Of a DNA stretch of 64,000 nt, positions 38,198 to 51,130 are shown piece after piece; within the stretch, counting starts at the first letter, position 1, and every line of letters begins with the position of its first letter. The notes below the pieces were generated by a model. It was given only the letters and a program-made list of their open reading frames with translations. It was not told where the DNA came from and searched no databases. A program made the position numbers and the translations under genes. This DNA comes from Setophaga petechia. Its lineage: Eukaryota; Chordata; Aves; Passeriformes; Parulidae. The stretch spans positions 33,574,557-33,638,556 of the forward strand of contig JANCRA010000008.1 in NCBI GenBank assembly GCA_024362935.1, written 5' to 3'.

Positions 38198-38298
38198 AAA
38201 AATATTTAGGAATCTGGATGCAAGTGCAAATGCATATGAATCATTGAACCAGAAGCTTTTTCTGCAGCACATTGGTCTCTTTCATGTGGAAGCCCTGG
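38198..38298 (+). other. Candidate 101-bp coding exon (unproven)
   Basis: A good acceptor tract (agtctttttattctag) is followed by a frame open for 33 codons to a plausible donor, CTGG|gtaaca. The peptide begins KIFRNLDASANAYES and contains QKLFLQHIGLFHVEAL. The exon would need two bases of a codon from the previous exon and would end in phase 1. The same frame stays open to a TGA near 38337. I do not recognise the family, and no partner exon in the window can be joined to it with confidence. Chance AG-ORF-GT arrangements of this size are common, so confidence is low. Confidence 0.15.
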
Positions 38299-41110
38299 GT
38301 AACAAGAAGAAGAATAAATATTTTAAGAGCAATGGCTGAAAGACTTGGAACCAAGCTGATGGAGCAAAAAGCAAAACCCACCTTCAAACCTCTCAAGGAG
38401 GCTGGAAGAGGAGTGGTGGTGGAAGGTACAGTTGATGAATCTGGGGGAGAGGAGGAGACGCAGTGAAAGGATTGTCAAACAGACCTGCAATGTTATTGCA
38501 TTTCTCAAGATTTGGTGACATATTTAAAATGCATTTCTAGCAAAAAGAAAAATAAAAAATTGTAGGCCACTTATCTAAACATGGAAAGGAAACAGTCTAG
38601 AAAAGAAAGAAGAAATTCACATGTGTGAGGTTTGGAGAAGCTTTGGATGCAAGGCATAACTGGTGGAAGCTGCTAAAGGCAGTGGTGGCATGAGTGTGGC
38701 TTGCAGACTGATGGGCAAATGGCTGAGGCAAGTTGTATCAACAGATCAGTGCTGATGAAATCAGGCCTTGCTACCTCTAGAACACTTTTGTGTCAAATTC
38801 TGAATGGTGGTTACTGCAGTGAAGGCAAAGCAACCAGCTGGATGAACATTTGCTTCTCCAGAGGGAAAGACTCTGAAATTTTATGGGTTTAGTCATACTC
38901 TAGTAATTAATTATCATTCAGTTCTCTTGCCTTGTTTTCTCCTTTTTTTTATTAAAAATTAAAATGTTTGACTGTTTTACTTAAAGCTGTAGATGGGCAG
39001 AAGTAGTTGCTCTGAGTGCAATTAGTATAATTTCCCCAGCTCTCTGCATAGGTCTTCAAGCAAGTGTTTACCTCAAAAGTCCCTTAAATTTAAATGCATC
39101 TGTGTTCTTGTCAGCTGAATCATGGCAGGAAGGTGGCACTGGAAACTGATTTGGATGTTTGGTTGGCTGAAGGAGTGACATATTGATTCCCAGGAATAGC
39201 AAGTATAAATAATGCATAGAAATGCCTCAAATCCAATGCTGAATTAAGGCTTGGTTTCTGCTTGTGATGTTCAAGAAAGGAGAGGCAATCTGGATTTCAA
39301 AGACATGCATATTTCCATGCACATTTGTAAACACAAGATTAGTTGGGACTCTCACATGTTTATATTCTGTTCTAGGGAAAGGTAACAGTACTTAAACGTG
39401 TTATGGAAGACTTTTTTCCATTTTTTCTTTTATTAATATTGGCAGATATATTTGTGAGCCTTTCTGCCTTGAGACAACAAATGACTGCAACACTTCCAAA
39501 AGAAGGTATCTAAAAAACCATGTGCTTCAGCATCTACAGCCATTACCCTCATATGCGAGCAAATACTGCCTGTGGTAACAAAGCTGTCATGCTAGCTCAG
39601 AGTTTAGGAGATGTTTTATGCATTACTGCACTCAGAGAAGCTCCTTTCAGTAGAGTGGATTATAAAACCAGTTGCTGAGGAACATTGTTTGTGACACGTT
39701 TTAGGTGATGGCATTTTGACTGTTGTTTTAACATACATAACTTTGCCTTTAGCAATGAGTAACTGTTCCAGTTCTGCTGTCATCTCAGTTTTATTAAGCC
39801 TCAACCCAAAGAGCCATAGGGATGAAGCTTTTTTTATTTGTGTTTTTCTGTTTATGTTTATTATTGCCCTCTGGTTATTGGCTAAGTGGATTTAAATCTG
39901 TCATGTTAAAGATTTTACTTCTAAATTTGTTTTTTACTTTTCTAATCCCGAAATGCTACTTGTGCTGCTCTTAGTATTGCTTGGTCTTGAGGAACTCCAC
40001 TCATTTTCTTTATCAAGGTTTTAGAAATTTTTGAAATTTGGCTGACAAAAGTAGTATTTCTCAGGAAGACTGCTGAAGTTGTCAGTTTGGTTCTCTTAGA
40101 GTTGTGAATCATTTAGCAGCAGTGTCTACAGATCTGTCAAATCTCATGCCTTATACATAGCACTCATTCATTTGGTCCCTGTCTCTGGCTCATGTATTTT
40201 CAACAGTTCTACAGCTTCTCTTCTGCTCTTTGAGACTGACATTAAAGCAATCACTGACCATACACAGAGTCAGAGGAAAATTTGCTTTCTGCAGAGGCAA
40301 TGACAAAAATATTGCCTTCCTTCAAGCTGATGGTGCCATCTATACTGGGGAGAAGTGATTGTTTTTCCCTTATTGTTTGACTGATCTTCCCTAGGGCTGG
40401 TGGAGTTATTATTCTTTCACAACAGAGAGGATCATACACCATGTATAGACAGACAAATACATACATATGGACACAGACCATTCTTAAGCATTATTGAACT
40501 GACTTTATTAGGTACTTTCTTTCCACCCTGTCCGTTTCATTCACCTTGTTGTGCCTTGCTACTTGGAACCTTAGCAATCAGGGCAACCTATACTTGTGCT
40601 CCTCTCTGAAGGCGTTCTGGGTAGAGATTTCCATGGTTGTCTTTACTCTCTCCAATTCTGCTCGGCGGGAGAATTGCTTGGCACAAATGGCTCAGTTCTC
40701 TGCTGGTGTTATTTTGAGATAAAGTGTAATACGTTGCTCTGTAAATATGGTGCTTGGTAGCAAGACAAATATCAGCTCATTCCTAATTCCCTATGATGTC
40801 ATCTTGTTCTTTGGGATTTCTTGGCTAGAAATAAACACACATTCATATTTTTACAGTGAACAGTGATAATGTCGTGTTTCAGATACATGAGATGTGTCGA
40901 ACACATGTAATGTATGGAGTAAAAATATCCAAGTGGGAAGACAAAATACACCCAGGAAATTCCAAATATGTGTCAACCTCTTCTGAGATGTAAAGAAGAA
41001 GAAAGCTTTAAGAATGCTGAATAAATCAGTAAAAAATAGGGGACAAAGGCAACTCCATCCATAACTTGTATTTTTTATTACAATAAAAAATTGTATCAGT
41101 TTTTGATAAA

Positions 41111-41150
41111 CAGAACATGAACTAACATAACAGAACATGAACTAACTTAA
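41111..41150. repeat. 20-bp tandem duplication
   Basis: The unit cagaacatgaactaacataa is immediately repeated with a single mismatch (acttaa in the second copy). This is a classic small slippage duplication of recent origin, judging by its identity. Confidence 0.9.
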
Positions 41151-42316
41151 CCCTCTGTACTGATTCTACAGAAAATTTAAGGTGGTTGTTGGAGTGTTAT
41201 TTTGCGTTAGGGTTTGGGCTTGGTTGTTTGCTTTTTGGGGAAGAGGGAGCTTGATGTTAGTGGTTTTAATTTTGTTTTTGCAGATCAGTAGCTGAAAAAC
41301 TAGAGAACTTCAGGATTTGATGTAGTGAATAAAGGCTAAAATACACATTATCCATCTTGGAGCACTAATATAATTTCTGTTACTTTTTCATTGTTAGTGA
41401 CATCTGTATTCTTCCTGCAATACATTCCTTGAGCAAGGAGGTATCCTTGCTGTCCTGAATAGCTCATTATTAGGTGGCATGCAAAAGTAAGAAGCTGTGT
41501 AAAAAGGAGTCAGAATGACATTTTGAGTAATTTGGGTCATTGCTGGATGGAAAGGAAGCCTGATATTTTACATCTGAGTCATGGGTATAGTAGAGTTTGT
41601 CAGGTGTTTCTTTTAATCTTAAGGTAGCATTTTTTAACTGTTATTTGGATTAATATTGCATGCCACAAAATTTTTCATGGTATCAGAATTCCATTATCAT
41701 GTTAACAAAACAACATAATCAGATTCTTTTCTTCCTGAAACTTCTAATTGGGTCACAGCTGTGATACAACTTCCCCAAACATGAAAACAGGATTCAACTG
41801 TGCTGTTAGAGCAGTGGTTATAAATCCAGCCAATGGCCAAACTATGCAGTGATTAACTACATCCTGCAACTGCATAGATCTCTACAGATAGCTGTAGCCT
41901 GCAAGGTGAAGTGATTGCTCATAACTACTGAGCATATAACCCCATACATCACTGCATGAAGACATCAATCCTTTTCAAGGTTAAAAGGATATTTCTCAAA
42001 AGCAGCCGTGGCTGCAATTCACAGAGGCAATAGTACAAGCAAGCTTTCACTCTTGAACTCCTTTGTTGCTGTTAGAACTTCAGGATTATAGGCATTTTAA
42101 ACATGCAAGCCAGCACAAAAAATATGGGACATAGTTGCAGAGTACATCACCTTCAGGGCTCATCTTCTCAGTTTCCCCAGTTTTCAACAGCAGAAACCTA
42201 CCTTTGATAGAACATGCAAATGTGGCTGCTACTTCCATCTTCTTCCCTCTTTTGAGCTAAGCTTCTTTTTCAAATAACAGCAAAATATATTGTTTTTGCT
42301 GTATATATTCCTTAGC

Positions 42317-42367
42317 TTTTTTTTTTTTTTTGGTGAGTTTTTTTGTGGTTTTTTTTGGGGGGGGGGG
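42317..42367. repeat. T-run and G-run low-complexity tract
   Basis: A run of 15 T at 42317-42331 is followed by ggtgag, two more T runs, and an uninterrupted run of 11 G at 42357-42367. The G run could form intermolecular or slipped G-quadruplex structures and is a likely site of sequencing or assembly error. Confidence 0.8.
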
Positions 42368-43807
42368 TGGTCAGGTAATTCCAAAAAATGCATAAATGCA
42401 GCAATCTTGTAAACACCTTTGCATATCATAAATGCAAATTCTCATGGAGTTTGTTTCCAGTTCTGGTGGTGATTCAAGTGCCTGGCTGGAAATAGGTTTG
42501 GCCATTTCTGAGGCCATTCCTTGCTTATTACTGAGACTTAATCCGTGTAAAGTGTTGATTATTACATGGCTGCTGCCACATCCATCGTTGCTAGAAGAAA
42601 ACATCACTTGATAAATGAAGTGTGTACGTATGAATGTAGGTTCAGTTTCCAGTGTTGCCCAAAGTGGTTTTGAGTGATTTTGGATGAAGAAAATATTATT
42701 TTTATCATCTGGTAAAGTGGTAGTTTTCTATTCCTGTCTTGGACCAATTTGGGGGGAACAAATCCATTATTATATGTAAGAAATTCAGAAATGGCACTGA
42801 CAAAGATCTCAAAAATCTGGACAAATAGCAGAAATCTTTCTGGATGAAAAAAGCTTTGAAGTTTACATGATTTTATTCCTTTTATTCTATCTTGTCCTTT
42901 TGTTTCTGTAATTCTCTATTGTCTACATAAATTCTGTAATTTCAAAGCACAATCTGGCATAACCATAATATTGAGGAGAAAAGGATGTAAACCCAAAGTA
43001 AATAATTTGGTTCAGAGCGTTTTAATAATGATCTCCAGTTCCCTTTAAGCTCAAATTCAATTCTTTCATGTTCCAAGAATGTATAGTTTCCTACTTAAGA
43101 TCACATAATGCCCTCTTAGATCCACTAGTCTTCTTAGAATGTACAAGAAAAGTAATTTATTATTTTGACTTAAAATCAATTTAAACACTATCCCTTTTAG
43201 AACATTAGTATTTGTCAGACCATTTTTATGTTCCTAGTGATCTTAATGGAGCATCAGAAACTCTTTAAACATGCTAGGTCTTTGTTCAGCTTCATTTGCA
43301 GATAATTATTTTTTATTTTGGAATAATCCTATCCTTTGTATTTAAATTATAACCTATAAACTGGCCTTGATAGAGGAAGAGAAGGTACTCTTTCATGGAA
43401 AATTTCAGTGGCAAGTAACACAATTGTAGAGGCACAGTAGCAACACATTTTCATAACTAACACGTCTAAAATCCAGCAAGCTTTTCTCTTATTTAAACAG
43501 ATGTAATTGAGATGCTAAAAGTTATTTAATTATTTTCAAATTAATAATTTATTTTCAATTTAATGTGTCCAGTTGATATCAAATTTAGTATAATTTTAAT
43601 TTGGAGGTGTATTTAGATTTTAGATGCATAGTTTTGATAGTGTTAGTGAGTCAGTTCTGTCAATTTTTAGAAAATCTGTAAAAGGTGTGTGAAAAATGTC
43701 ATGTCTGCCATGTGGTAGTTATGTAAGGGCTTAATGTAGACCTTCCAAACTCAAAGGAAGCATTCTTTGGAGGGATGTAGGTCCAGTGCTAAACCACCAA
43801 GTTAAAT

Positions 43808-44197
43808 CAGAGGTATCAAACTCTGTGTTGTGTGGTGGTGTGGACACTGTACAGCCAGAAGAGCATTGGTGCCATTGTTTGCACACTGCCAGCGAATCCA
43901 CAAAAATGTTCAGCACAATCTGGCATGGAATCAGTGTTTCCAGCCTCCCCTACCCCCTGCAACTGGCTGTCTACAACATTTCATGTGGTTCCCCCATAAA
44001 CTGTTCTTTGATGTCACCTTTAGGCATTTTGATATATTCTGTAATGAGGGCATTTTCATCCTTTATGAGCACTGAGCATTAGGTACAAGTGTCCTTCTGG
44101 CTCTCTACACACAAAATATTTTGTGACATGTTGATGTTGTCACTTTGTGGAAGCAAAAATACATTTGAGAATGCAATCACAGTTTTTGACACTACTG
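43808..44197. mobile_element. Possible hAT-type DNA transposon relic
   Basis: The left end cagaggtatcaaactctgtg resembles the CAGGGGTGTCAAACTC terminus of Charlie-group hAT elements. The right end, read on the minus strand, is cagtagtgtcaaaaactgtg, matching the left end at 15 of 20 positions. The 390 bp between them would be a non-autonomous internally deleted copy. The flanking 8-mers agttaaat and atttattt agree at only 5 of 8 positions, so a target-site duplication is not convincing. The interior does not match a transposase that I can recognise. A chance pairing of ends is possible. Confidence 0.4.
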
Positions 44198-47100
44198 ATT
44201 TATTTTTGGTATTTTGTTCACATTAAATCTTTTCCTATTAATCTGTCACCACACTTGATGGATAGAATAAGGCACCCTTCTTGTTGTTTGCAGGTGTTAC
44301 GTGAATTTGAGACATAAATCTATAAATAAATATCTATTTTCTCTTAGACTTTGGGGCTAAAGGCTCAAGAATCAGCAACTAAAGTCTTTCTTGACTTGAA
44401 ACAATTAATTATAAGTTTTTAGCGTCATAAATGAGAAAACTTGAGTTGTTGTATAGTGTGTTTCTGGAAACCAAGACCAGATCATCTCTCTAATAACTCT
44501 CTTCCCCTGAAGAACCAACTTAAGATATCAATGTGAATAACTTCAGCCTAACATAACCTGTCTAAAACTGCTAATGCTAATGTTGAAGACATTTGCATGA
44601 ATTTGTTTTCTTCTAACAAAAATGACTGTAAGAATTGTATGAAAATAACAAATGGAAGAGCTGGCTGCAGCATGAAAGTTAATTTATCTTAAGAGCAGGA
44701 AAATAGAATCTGTTTTTTTAATCTGGAAGCAAGAAGAGATGCTCAATGTGAAATGCCTTCTGTGTTAATTTTAAACTTCTATTTCCCTTCTACAGCAGAA
44801 AGGAAGAAATGTCCTGTAATGAAATTTGCTCTTCAAGGTTAGGTTCCTGCTCTGTGCTCCCCTGAGAATTACACTGCACTCAGACTTTCTGAGGTGTACT
44901 GTGGCTAACCCCTGGCTAAATCCTTTGAAATATCTGTATCTCTTGGTCTTATTGAAACAGAGCCCTGTATGAGCAGGCTGATTTTGGGAGAAAGGTGAGT
45001 ATTGCACAGTGGATATGAAAAAAAACAGGCGACACTTGGCATGTCTTTCATCCCTTTGCTGGAATTAGCATTAGTAGAATAATGAGGTAGAGCTGGTGGA
45101 ATAATAGATTAGAATAACAGCATCCATAAAGAGGCTCCTTAAGGTCACTAGTGTTTCTTCATAGTCTTGTTATTTTAAAATTTATTAAAGTATTAAACTG
45201 TTGCTTAGATTTAACAAGACATTTTTTTTTCTCATTGGTTTAGATGTTGTTTACACTATGGTGACTTACATAACTTTGTGCAAATGGAAATATTTATTTG
45301 GATTGATTTAAAGAAAATGTTTGTAATTAAAAGCTCCAGATCATTTAAATTATCATTAGATAAATAATTTGCTTTCATTTCAAGCAAGTCTGTGCATCTC
45401 TGATCTAGAATTTTTCCTAGCTTTCAATAATGCTCATATACTCACTGCTGTCACTCAATAAGCTGATTTAGAGCTGCCTGAAGAGGCAGCACAATTTGGT
45501 TGTGCTGGAGTTTTGCTGACTCTTGGAACTCAAACTCTACACTCTCTTCCCAGAGCTACTGTTGAGAAACTGTTCAGTAACATCTGAAGTATTAGATTTG
45601 AGGATATTCTTTCTGCTCTCTTTTGTCTTTTCAACTTAATAGTCTCATTTTCTCCTCTTTATTTTCCTGCATTTTTCAAATCGTATTTAAAATAGCCTTG
45701 AACTACCATCAACACAAAAAAAGTTTGCTGAGTAATTTGTTGCACCTTCAGTCGACCTTATCACATTGCTGGTCATATTGCTCTTGTCCAGCAGAGTCAG
45801 CTGTACAGCTCTGCTTTGGCTGTTTCAGGAAATGTGGTGGCAAGATTGGCTGCTTTAGGCAGAAACACACTGAGGATCTCATGTGGGACAGCAGATTAAG
45901 TAACATCCAGTGCGTTATAAGGGTAGTTTATATTTTGAATGAACATAGTTGGTAGGTTAACTTTGCCATTCATACTGTACTAATTAGTTTTGGGACTCAG
46001 TCAGTGGAAGGGGAGGCAGTGGACTGATACATTATGTATTTATAAAAGCCAAATTTTACTTTAAAAAGATTAGGCATAATCTTAGTCTTTTTTTTTTGTA
46101 AGCAAAGCAATACAGATTTTTATGAACACATGTTAGCAAAGTTAATACTAATATATTGATGGAAACAAAATGCAAATATTACAAGCCATATAATTATGAG
46201 ACTGGTTGTTCAGAAAATATTTTTCTTCTCTATGTGGAGTCCTAATTTGGATACTACTGCAGAGACTAAATCAAGTATACCCCAAAGTCCTTGGCATGTG
46301 GTCACATTGCCACTTAAGGAGAAACTGAGAATTATGACTAAAGTAAAAGTTTTTAGTCACAATTTTTGTTATACCATGGGAAGCCTGCTTTGTAGAGAGG
46401 GAGATAGATGGAAAATTAGGAGTGAAAAATTCCTATGCAGTATTCTGTGCCAGCTTCTACCTAATAAGATATGCAGGAACATCGATAGCCTTAATTTTGC
46501 TTTTCTTGTTGCTGATTATAACCTGGCATGGGATTACGCTGCAGACATATGGCAGAATGGCTAAGATGAAGACACCTTTCAATATTTTGACAGGAGAAAT
46601 TATTTTGGGGCTTCAGGATTGCATTAAGGAAATCAATTACAAGAGCAGAAAATGTAGCATTAACTTCAAAAAGGGCAAAAGTTTGTGTTAAAGTTCTGAG
46701 TTTTGAATGCATAAAACATTCATAACATATGCCTAATTTTACTATATAAATAACAATATGGTTTCAATTAAGGCACTCTGATAAAAGCAATCTGAGATAA
46801 GGTTAAGATGGATTTGAAAATGAATTGCCTTTCTCTTTTAAGGATGTGATTTGAGGTGGATGGAGAAGTATTTTTTCTTGCTTGTTAACTCTACTTGGCA
46901 CGTACTCTGGTGAGGAACTGACTGAGATTGAGAATGTCTTCCAAGAAAAACCAGAAAGCAATCAAACCATATCTGGTCCATATCTGTCTTTCACACTTTG
47001 TGTGTGTGTGATGTTCTCCTGTTACCAGTGGCTGGATGTGGAATCTGGATTGGCCCTCTGGTTCATACTGATGGTCCAGAGCCTCTTTTCAGTTGGTGGT

Positions 47101-47404
47101 ATAGGCTGCTGTTTGGAATTTTGGAGGCTCCAGCTCTGCACTCTGTCACTGCCTATCACTATTATTTTCATCAGGATGATTAATCCATTTTTCCCAAAAA
47201 AATCAAGATGCAAGTTTTGCTTCTTTCTTTTATTAATTCACCTTGATAATAGCCTGTATAACCATATGCAAAATTATTCATCGCTAATTTAATAATTGTA
47301 TTATTTATCATTAGTATAATAACTGTAGAGCCTTACATCAGGGAGCTAATACACTACAGGTGGGAAGCAAGCCAAATTAACTGCATGTCACCTGAATAAT
47401 TTCC

Positions 47405-47418
47405 ACAATAATTATTGT
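47405..47418. promoter_or_regulatory. Palindromic SOX-dimer-like site
   Basis: The 14 bases acaataattattgt form a perfect palindrome made of two facing ACAAT/ATTGT half sites with a 4-base spacer that also supplies a TAATTA homeodomain core. SoxE proteins are known to bind as dimers to inverted ACAA-type half sites separated by about 3-5 bases. The surrounding 250 bp are rich in TAAT motifs. Function is inferred from the motif alone; in AT-rich DNA such palindromes also arise by chance. Confidence 0.35.
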
Positions 47419-49690
47419 TAATGTTGAGTCAGCCAAGTAACTCATCAAATGCTGTTGTGGTTTCTTTTCTAACACTTTGAATTTTGGAGGTTTCAAGCTT
47501 ATAATTTGGCATCTGCCCCTTCAGTTGCTTTTGCCTGAAGTTTGTTCCTGTTGCAATGCACTGTGAAAAACTGTTTTAACTTCTGATCTACACATATGGT
47601 TGCAGGCTCATTGGATACTCTGTTGGTTATTAGGTGTGTTGGGATGCTAATAGGTTAAACTATAATTCACTATTGACCTGATTTTCCATTCTGAGGCTAA
47701 GACATGTTTGCACATCAGGTGCCCTGTATAAAGATGATTTTAGAGATTGGGGCTTGCTTATTCTTTAATCTGTTCTGTGCATTGGTAGCTAAAATCCAAA
47801 AGGTTGAACCAGGTTATGAAGAGATGTAGCAAAACGTATAATATATTTTCAGTGAAACTTACAACAGAGTGTTGATTAAAAAAACCCCAAACCCTCATAG
47901 CATAGAAAGTTCATTATGAGGATTTTGTGGGAGGGGTATGGCAGGGGGCTTAAAACACTGGATTTTTGTCATTATCTCTGTCTCCTTGTAAGCTCTCTAA
48001 TACTTCCCAATCCCTGCCACTGATGACCTTTGCTTAGAGAGTTGGATGGCAGCCCTTGACAGAGCCTTACAGCCAGAACACAGTAATGACAGATGAAAAA
48101 TCAACCATATATCAGAAAAAATGAAATGGGGAAGGATGAGGGACAAGAAACCTGATATTTCTTTATTTCTGCTCCCTTTTGTCTGCTTTCAGGTGTCAAT
48201 TTGAAATACAGTTTTTAGCTCTGTTAAAATATAGAGGTAGGGGATATGTACCTAATTTTTAAAAGATAAATCTGATCTCCACATGATTTCAAATAAAGTT
48301 TTCTCAGTATTTTGTAAATCTGTTCCAAGTACATATGGGCAGCATACAGGTAATGGCATTTGTGTTCCTCATAAAATGAAAAAGAATCCTCATTTAGGCC
48401 TTTACTTAGTCAATTTTTTTAACTTGAGAAAGTACTTCAAAAGTAGACAACAGCTGTTTTCATTTCATGAAGGCTGTTCATTTTTCCTGAAAGCTGAGTG
48501 CCTTTGTAGGGGACCTCACATTTGGCTTTTTCAAAGGGTGGGAAAAAGGTTCCCAAATTCAGTGACAAGTAGACATGACATTTACTTTAGTATTTTTAAA
48601 AATTTTTCTATAGGACTGAAAGCATTTTAACTTTGCTTTTTCATCTTAACTTTTTGAAGGCTTTAGAAATAAATTTTCCTACCTTATTTTTGTGCTTATT
48701 TAAATAAAATTATTCCAAACAAATTGAATAGTCCCACAGTAGATATCTGATAAACATTAGATTTTGCTGTATAGAACTAGAAAAACAGGAGCAATAGCAA
48801 GTATTTACTGGATGTTGTTGATGGTATATCACACCTTGTGTTGGTTTTGTGTAAATTTTAGTTTTCACAGCTCCAAAACTGAAAAGCAAAGGAAAAGAAC
48901 TTTGACACTGCTTTTATTAAACAGGGTCAGTTATAACTATTCAGCCTAGTATCTCATGCATGTAAAATTCACAAAGCCTTAAATAAGCTTTTGGGAGAAT
49001 TGGACTAAAGAACACATGCAAAAATTATCTGTTGTATGTAGGCATATGTATTCATCCGAATACTAAGAAACTAGATATATTTATTAAATGAATATATCAT
49101 TCCTGGCTTTACACTTCTATGTTGTTAAGTAGGGTAAGTATAGATGAATGTTGAAATGCTCTGTAGTCAAGGCTTTGGTCTATAAGTGAAAACACTTTTT
49201 CTATGGAAACAAAGGACCATTTAGTGATTTTTTGCTTCTATTTAATAACAGTAACTCAAAGACTAATATGAGGCTGTCATGCTGTTGAAAAATAGTAGGA
49301 GATGATTTAGATGAAAATCAGATATTTGCAGTAGGATTTAACTCTTTCAGACATCAGGGAAAACTAATCTACCTTAAAACCCTCATGGAGCATTTTCATT
49401 AATGGGCTCTGCTGGGATTGTAGTATGGTATAGGAATGTTTGTTGCTGGTGAGAGAGACGGTGTCCAATTTCTGTCCCAACACTATTTCAGGCAATTACT
49501 GCCTTGCAGGTCTTCCCTCTAGGGAGGCCCAGAGAATATGTGATCTTTTAATGCTATCTGAGAAGATCTAGTCATCTGGGTTTCCTCTTCAGCAACCTCT
49601 GGCAGCTCTTGAATAAGTACCTCTTTATAAGAGGGGGAATCATCATTTTGGGTAGTTGGGAAAAGTCCCCTGACTAGGAAAGTGGAAAGT

Positions 49691-49734
49691 GTCTGATTTA
49701 TACCCTTGAAGGGTCTGATTTACACCCTTGATTC
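49691..49734. repeat. 22-bp tandem duplication
   Basis: The units gtctgatttatacccttga and gtctgatttacacccttga lie 22 bp apart and differ at one base in their shared part. This is a small slippage duplication. Confidence 0.85.
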
Positions 49735-50553
49735 GGTTGTTCAAAAACAAGGGAAAACAATTTACCGTTAAAATTGGTACAAGTTGCTTAAATTCAAATA
49801 GCCTCTGAAGGTACTTACTCTATCTTAAACTAGAGTTCAGGGTATTAAAAATTCAAAACACAGCAGAGAAGTCAGGTTTGGTTGTTTCCCAATGCTGTCT
49901 GAAAAAACCATTATTAGAGTTAGAAATCTATTGCCTATGAGTAACTGTTGCCCTGCTGGGAAATTTACAGTTCCAGATTCTTGTAATGAGGATTTTTGCC
50001 ATTTTAGCCAAATAGGCAACTAGTCAGAATTCACAGAAAATATCAATACTAGTAAGACCATGTTTAGAAGCCAGATTTGAGACTATAGCAGTAGGATAAA
50101 AATTATTTCCCCCTCTTGGAACCTGCCACAGGTGTGCAGGGACACTCATATACATCCCCAGAATTAAAAATAGATGTATTTGGAAAATTATGACATTGTT
50201 TTGTTTTTCTCCCCTGGAACTTAAATGTAACTGTGAAGTTTTCATTAAATGAGATTTTTTTTTTGGGTCCTCTAACTGTTTTATTAGAAGGAAAACATCT
50301 TGTAGGTGTGTAGAAGAACATGGCTGAAACTAAAATGCCGACTTTGGAAAATACCTGAAAAATTACTAAATGACATCAAAAGTAGAATGGTCATGCACCC
50401 AGATGTGTTTGACACAAATTAACTAACTTGATTTTTTCCCCCACTACAATATAATTACTATTTTTAACCAAAGCTTCCTACCTGCATTCTTATGTCAGAT
50501 TTCATTCGTATGTATAAGACTGCAGAGTGATTTGATTTTAGAGACTTCCTTAG

Positions 50554-51130
50554 TATTCATAGGATAATTTAAGTTGGAAAGCACCAGACAGGGTTGAATT
50601 CTATAGGGCCATTTGATGCTCTCTCTAGCTGAATGGTGAACATCTCCAAGGATGGAAATCACACTGCTGCTTTGGGTTCTTGTTCAATTTTTGAGTAGTC
50701 TTATAGTTAAAAAGTTTTTACCTGAATCCTGATTGGAATTTTCCATGTCACAGTTTGTGTTTTGCCTCTCATTCCGTCACTGTGCACTTCTGAGAGGAGG
50801 CTGACTCCATGCATCTTCATGGATGCTTTCCACTAGGGTGTGCCCTGGACCTGCTACAGAACACCAAAGATTTCCTTGACTGAAACTCCATGTATTGGCA
50901 CAGTGCTCCAAATGCAATCTGAATGGGGAGGAATTCCATTGACTGGATAGGTTCTTCCTAAGGGAGTTGAATATGACTGTCCTTGCTGCAAGGCCATGTA
51001 TAGACCCATGCTCAACTTTTTGTCCACCAAGTCTTCAAGGTCCTTTTCTATAGTGCTACTCTTCAGCCTGTTCTGCTGCTTCCAGATGTAGGATTCTGTA
51101 TTTGTCTGACTTCAGGAGATTTCTGTAGGG
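50554..51130 (-). mobile_element. CR1 LINE, longer 3' fragment
   Basis: On the plus strand the segment starts ttcataggataatttaagtt and passes text matching the reverse complement of CR1: a gtgctccaaatgcaatct stretch, a ctcaactttttgtccaccaa stretch and caagtcttcaaggtcctttt. It ends near a gtatttgtctgacttcagga stretch. The element is therefore on the minus strand with its 3' end at about 50554. Roughly 575 bp survive, making this the longest transposon relic here, and it is considerably diverged. It derives from the 3' untranslated and extreme 3' coding part of the element. No reading frame is intact. Confidence 0.85.

Larger units (their letters stand above)
35323..43807. other. Unique AT-rich DNA with small hairpins and duplications
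   Basis: Contains hairpins at 35977-36000 and 36621-36644, a 44-bp period imperfect duplication at 36553-36650, a 20-bp tandem duplication at 41111-41150 and a T/G tract at 42317-42367. All have separate entries. A candidate exon lies at 38198-38298. No other repeat or gene is recognised. Confidence 0.4.
44198..50553. other. Unique AT-rich DNA
   Basis: No recognised repeat or gene. TAAT-rich stretches around 44400-44700, 45200-45480 and 47280-47560 have the look of conserved non-coding DNA. A SOX-dimer-like palindrome lies at 47405-47418. A 22-bp tandem duplication lies at 49691-49734. Open frames at 46196-46564 and 46882-47292 (122 and 136 codons) have no recognised domain. Confidence 0.4.

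Noticed and set aside
46882..47292. 136-codon plus-strand frame with hydrophobic segments
   Set aside because: The hydrophobic stretches follow from T-rich codons. Three overlapping frames are open over the same bases and no family is recognised.
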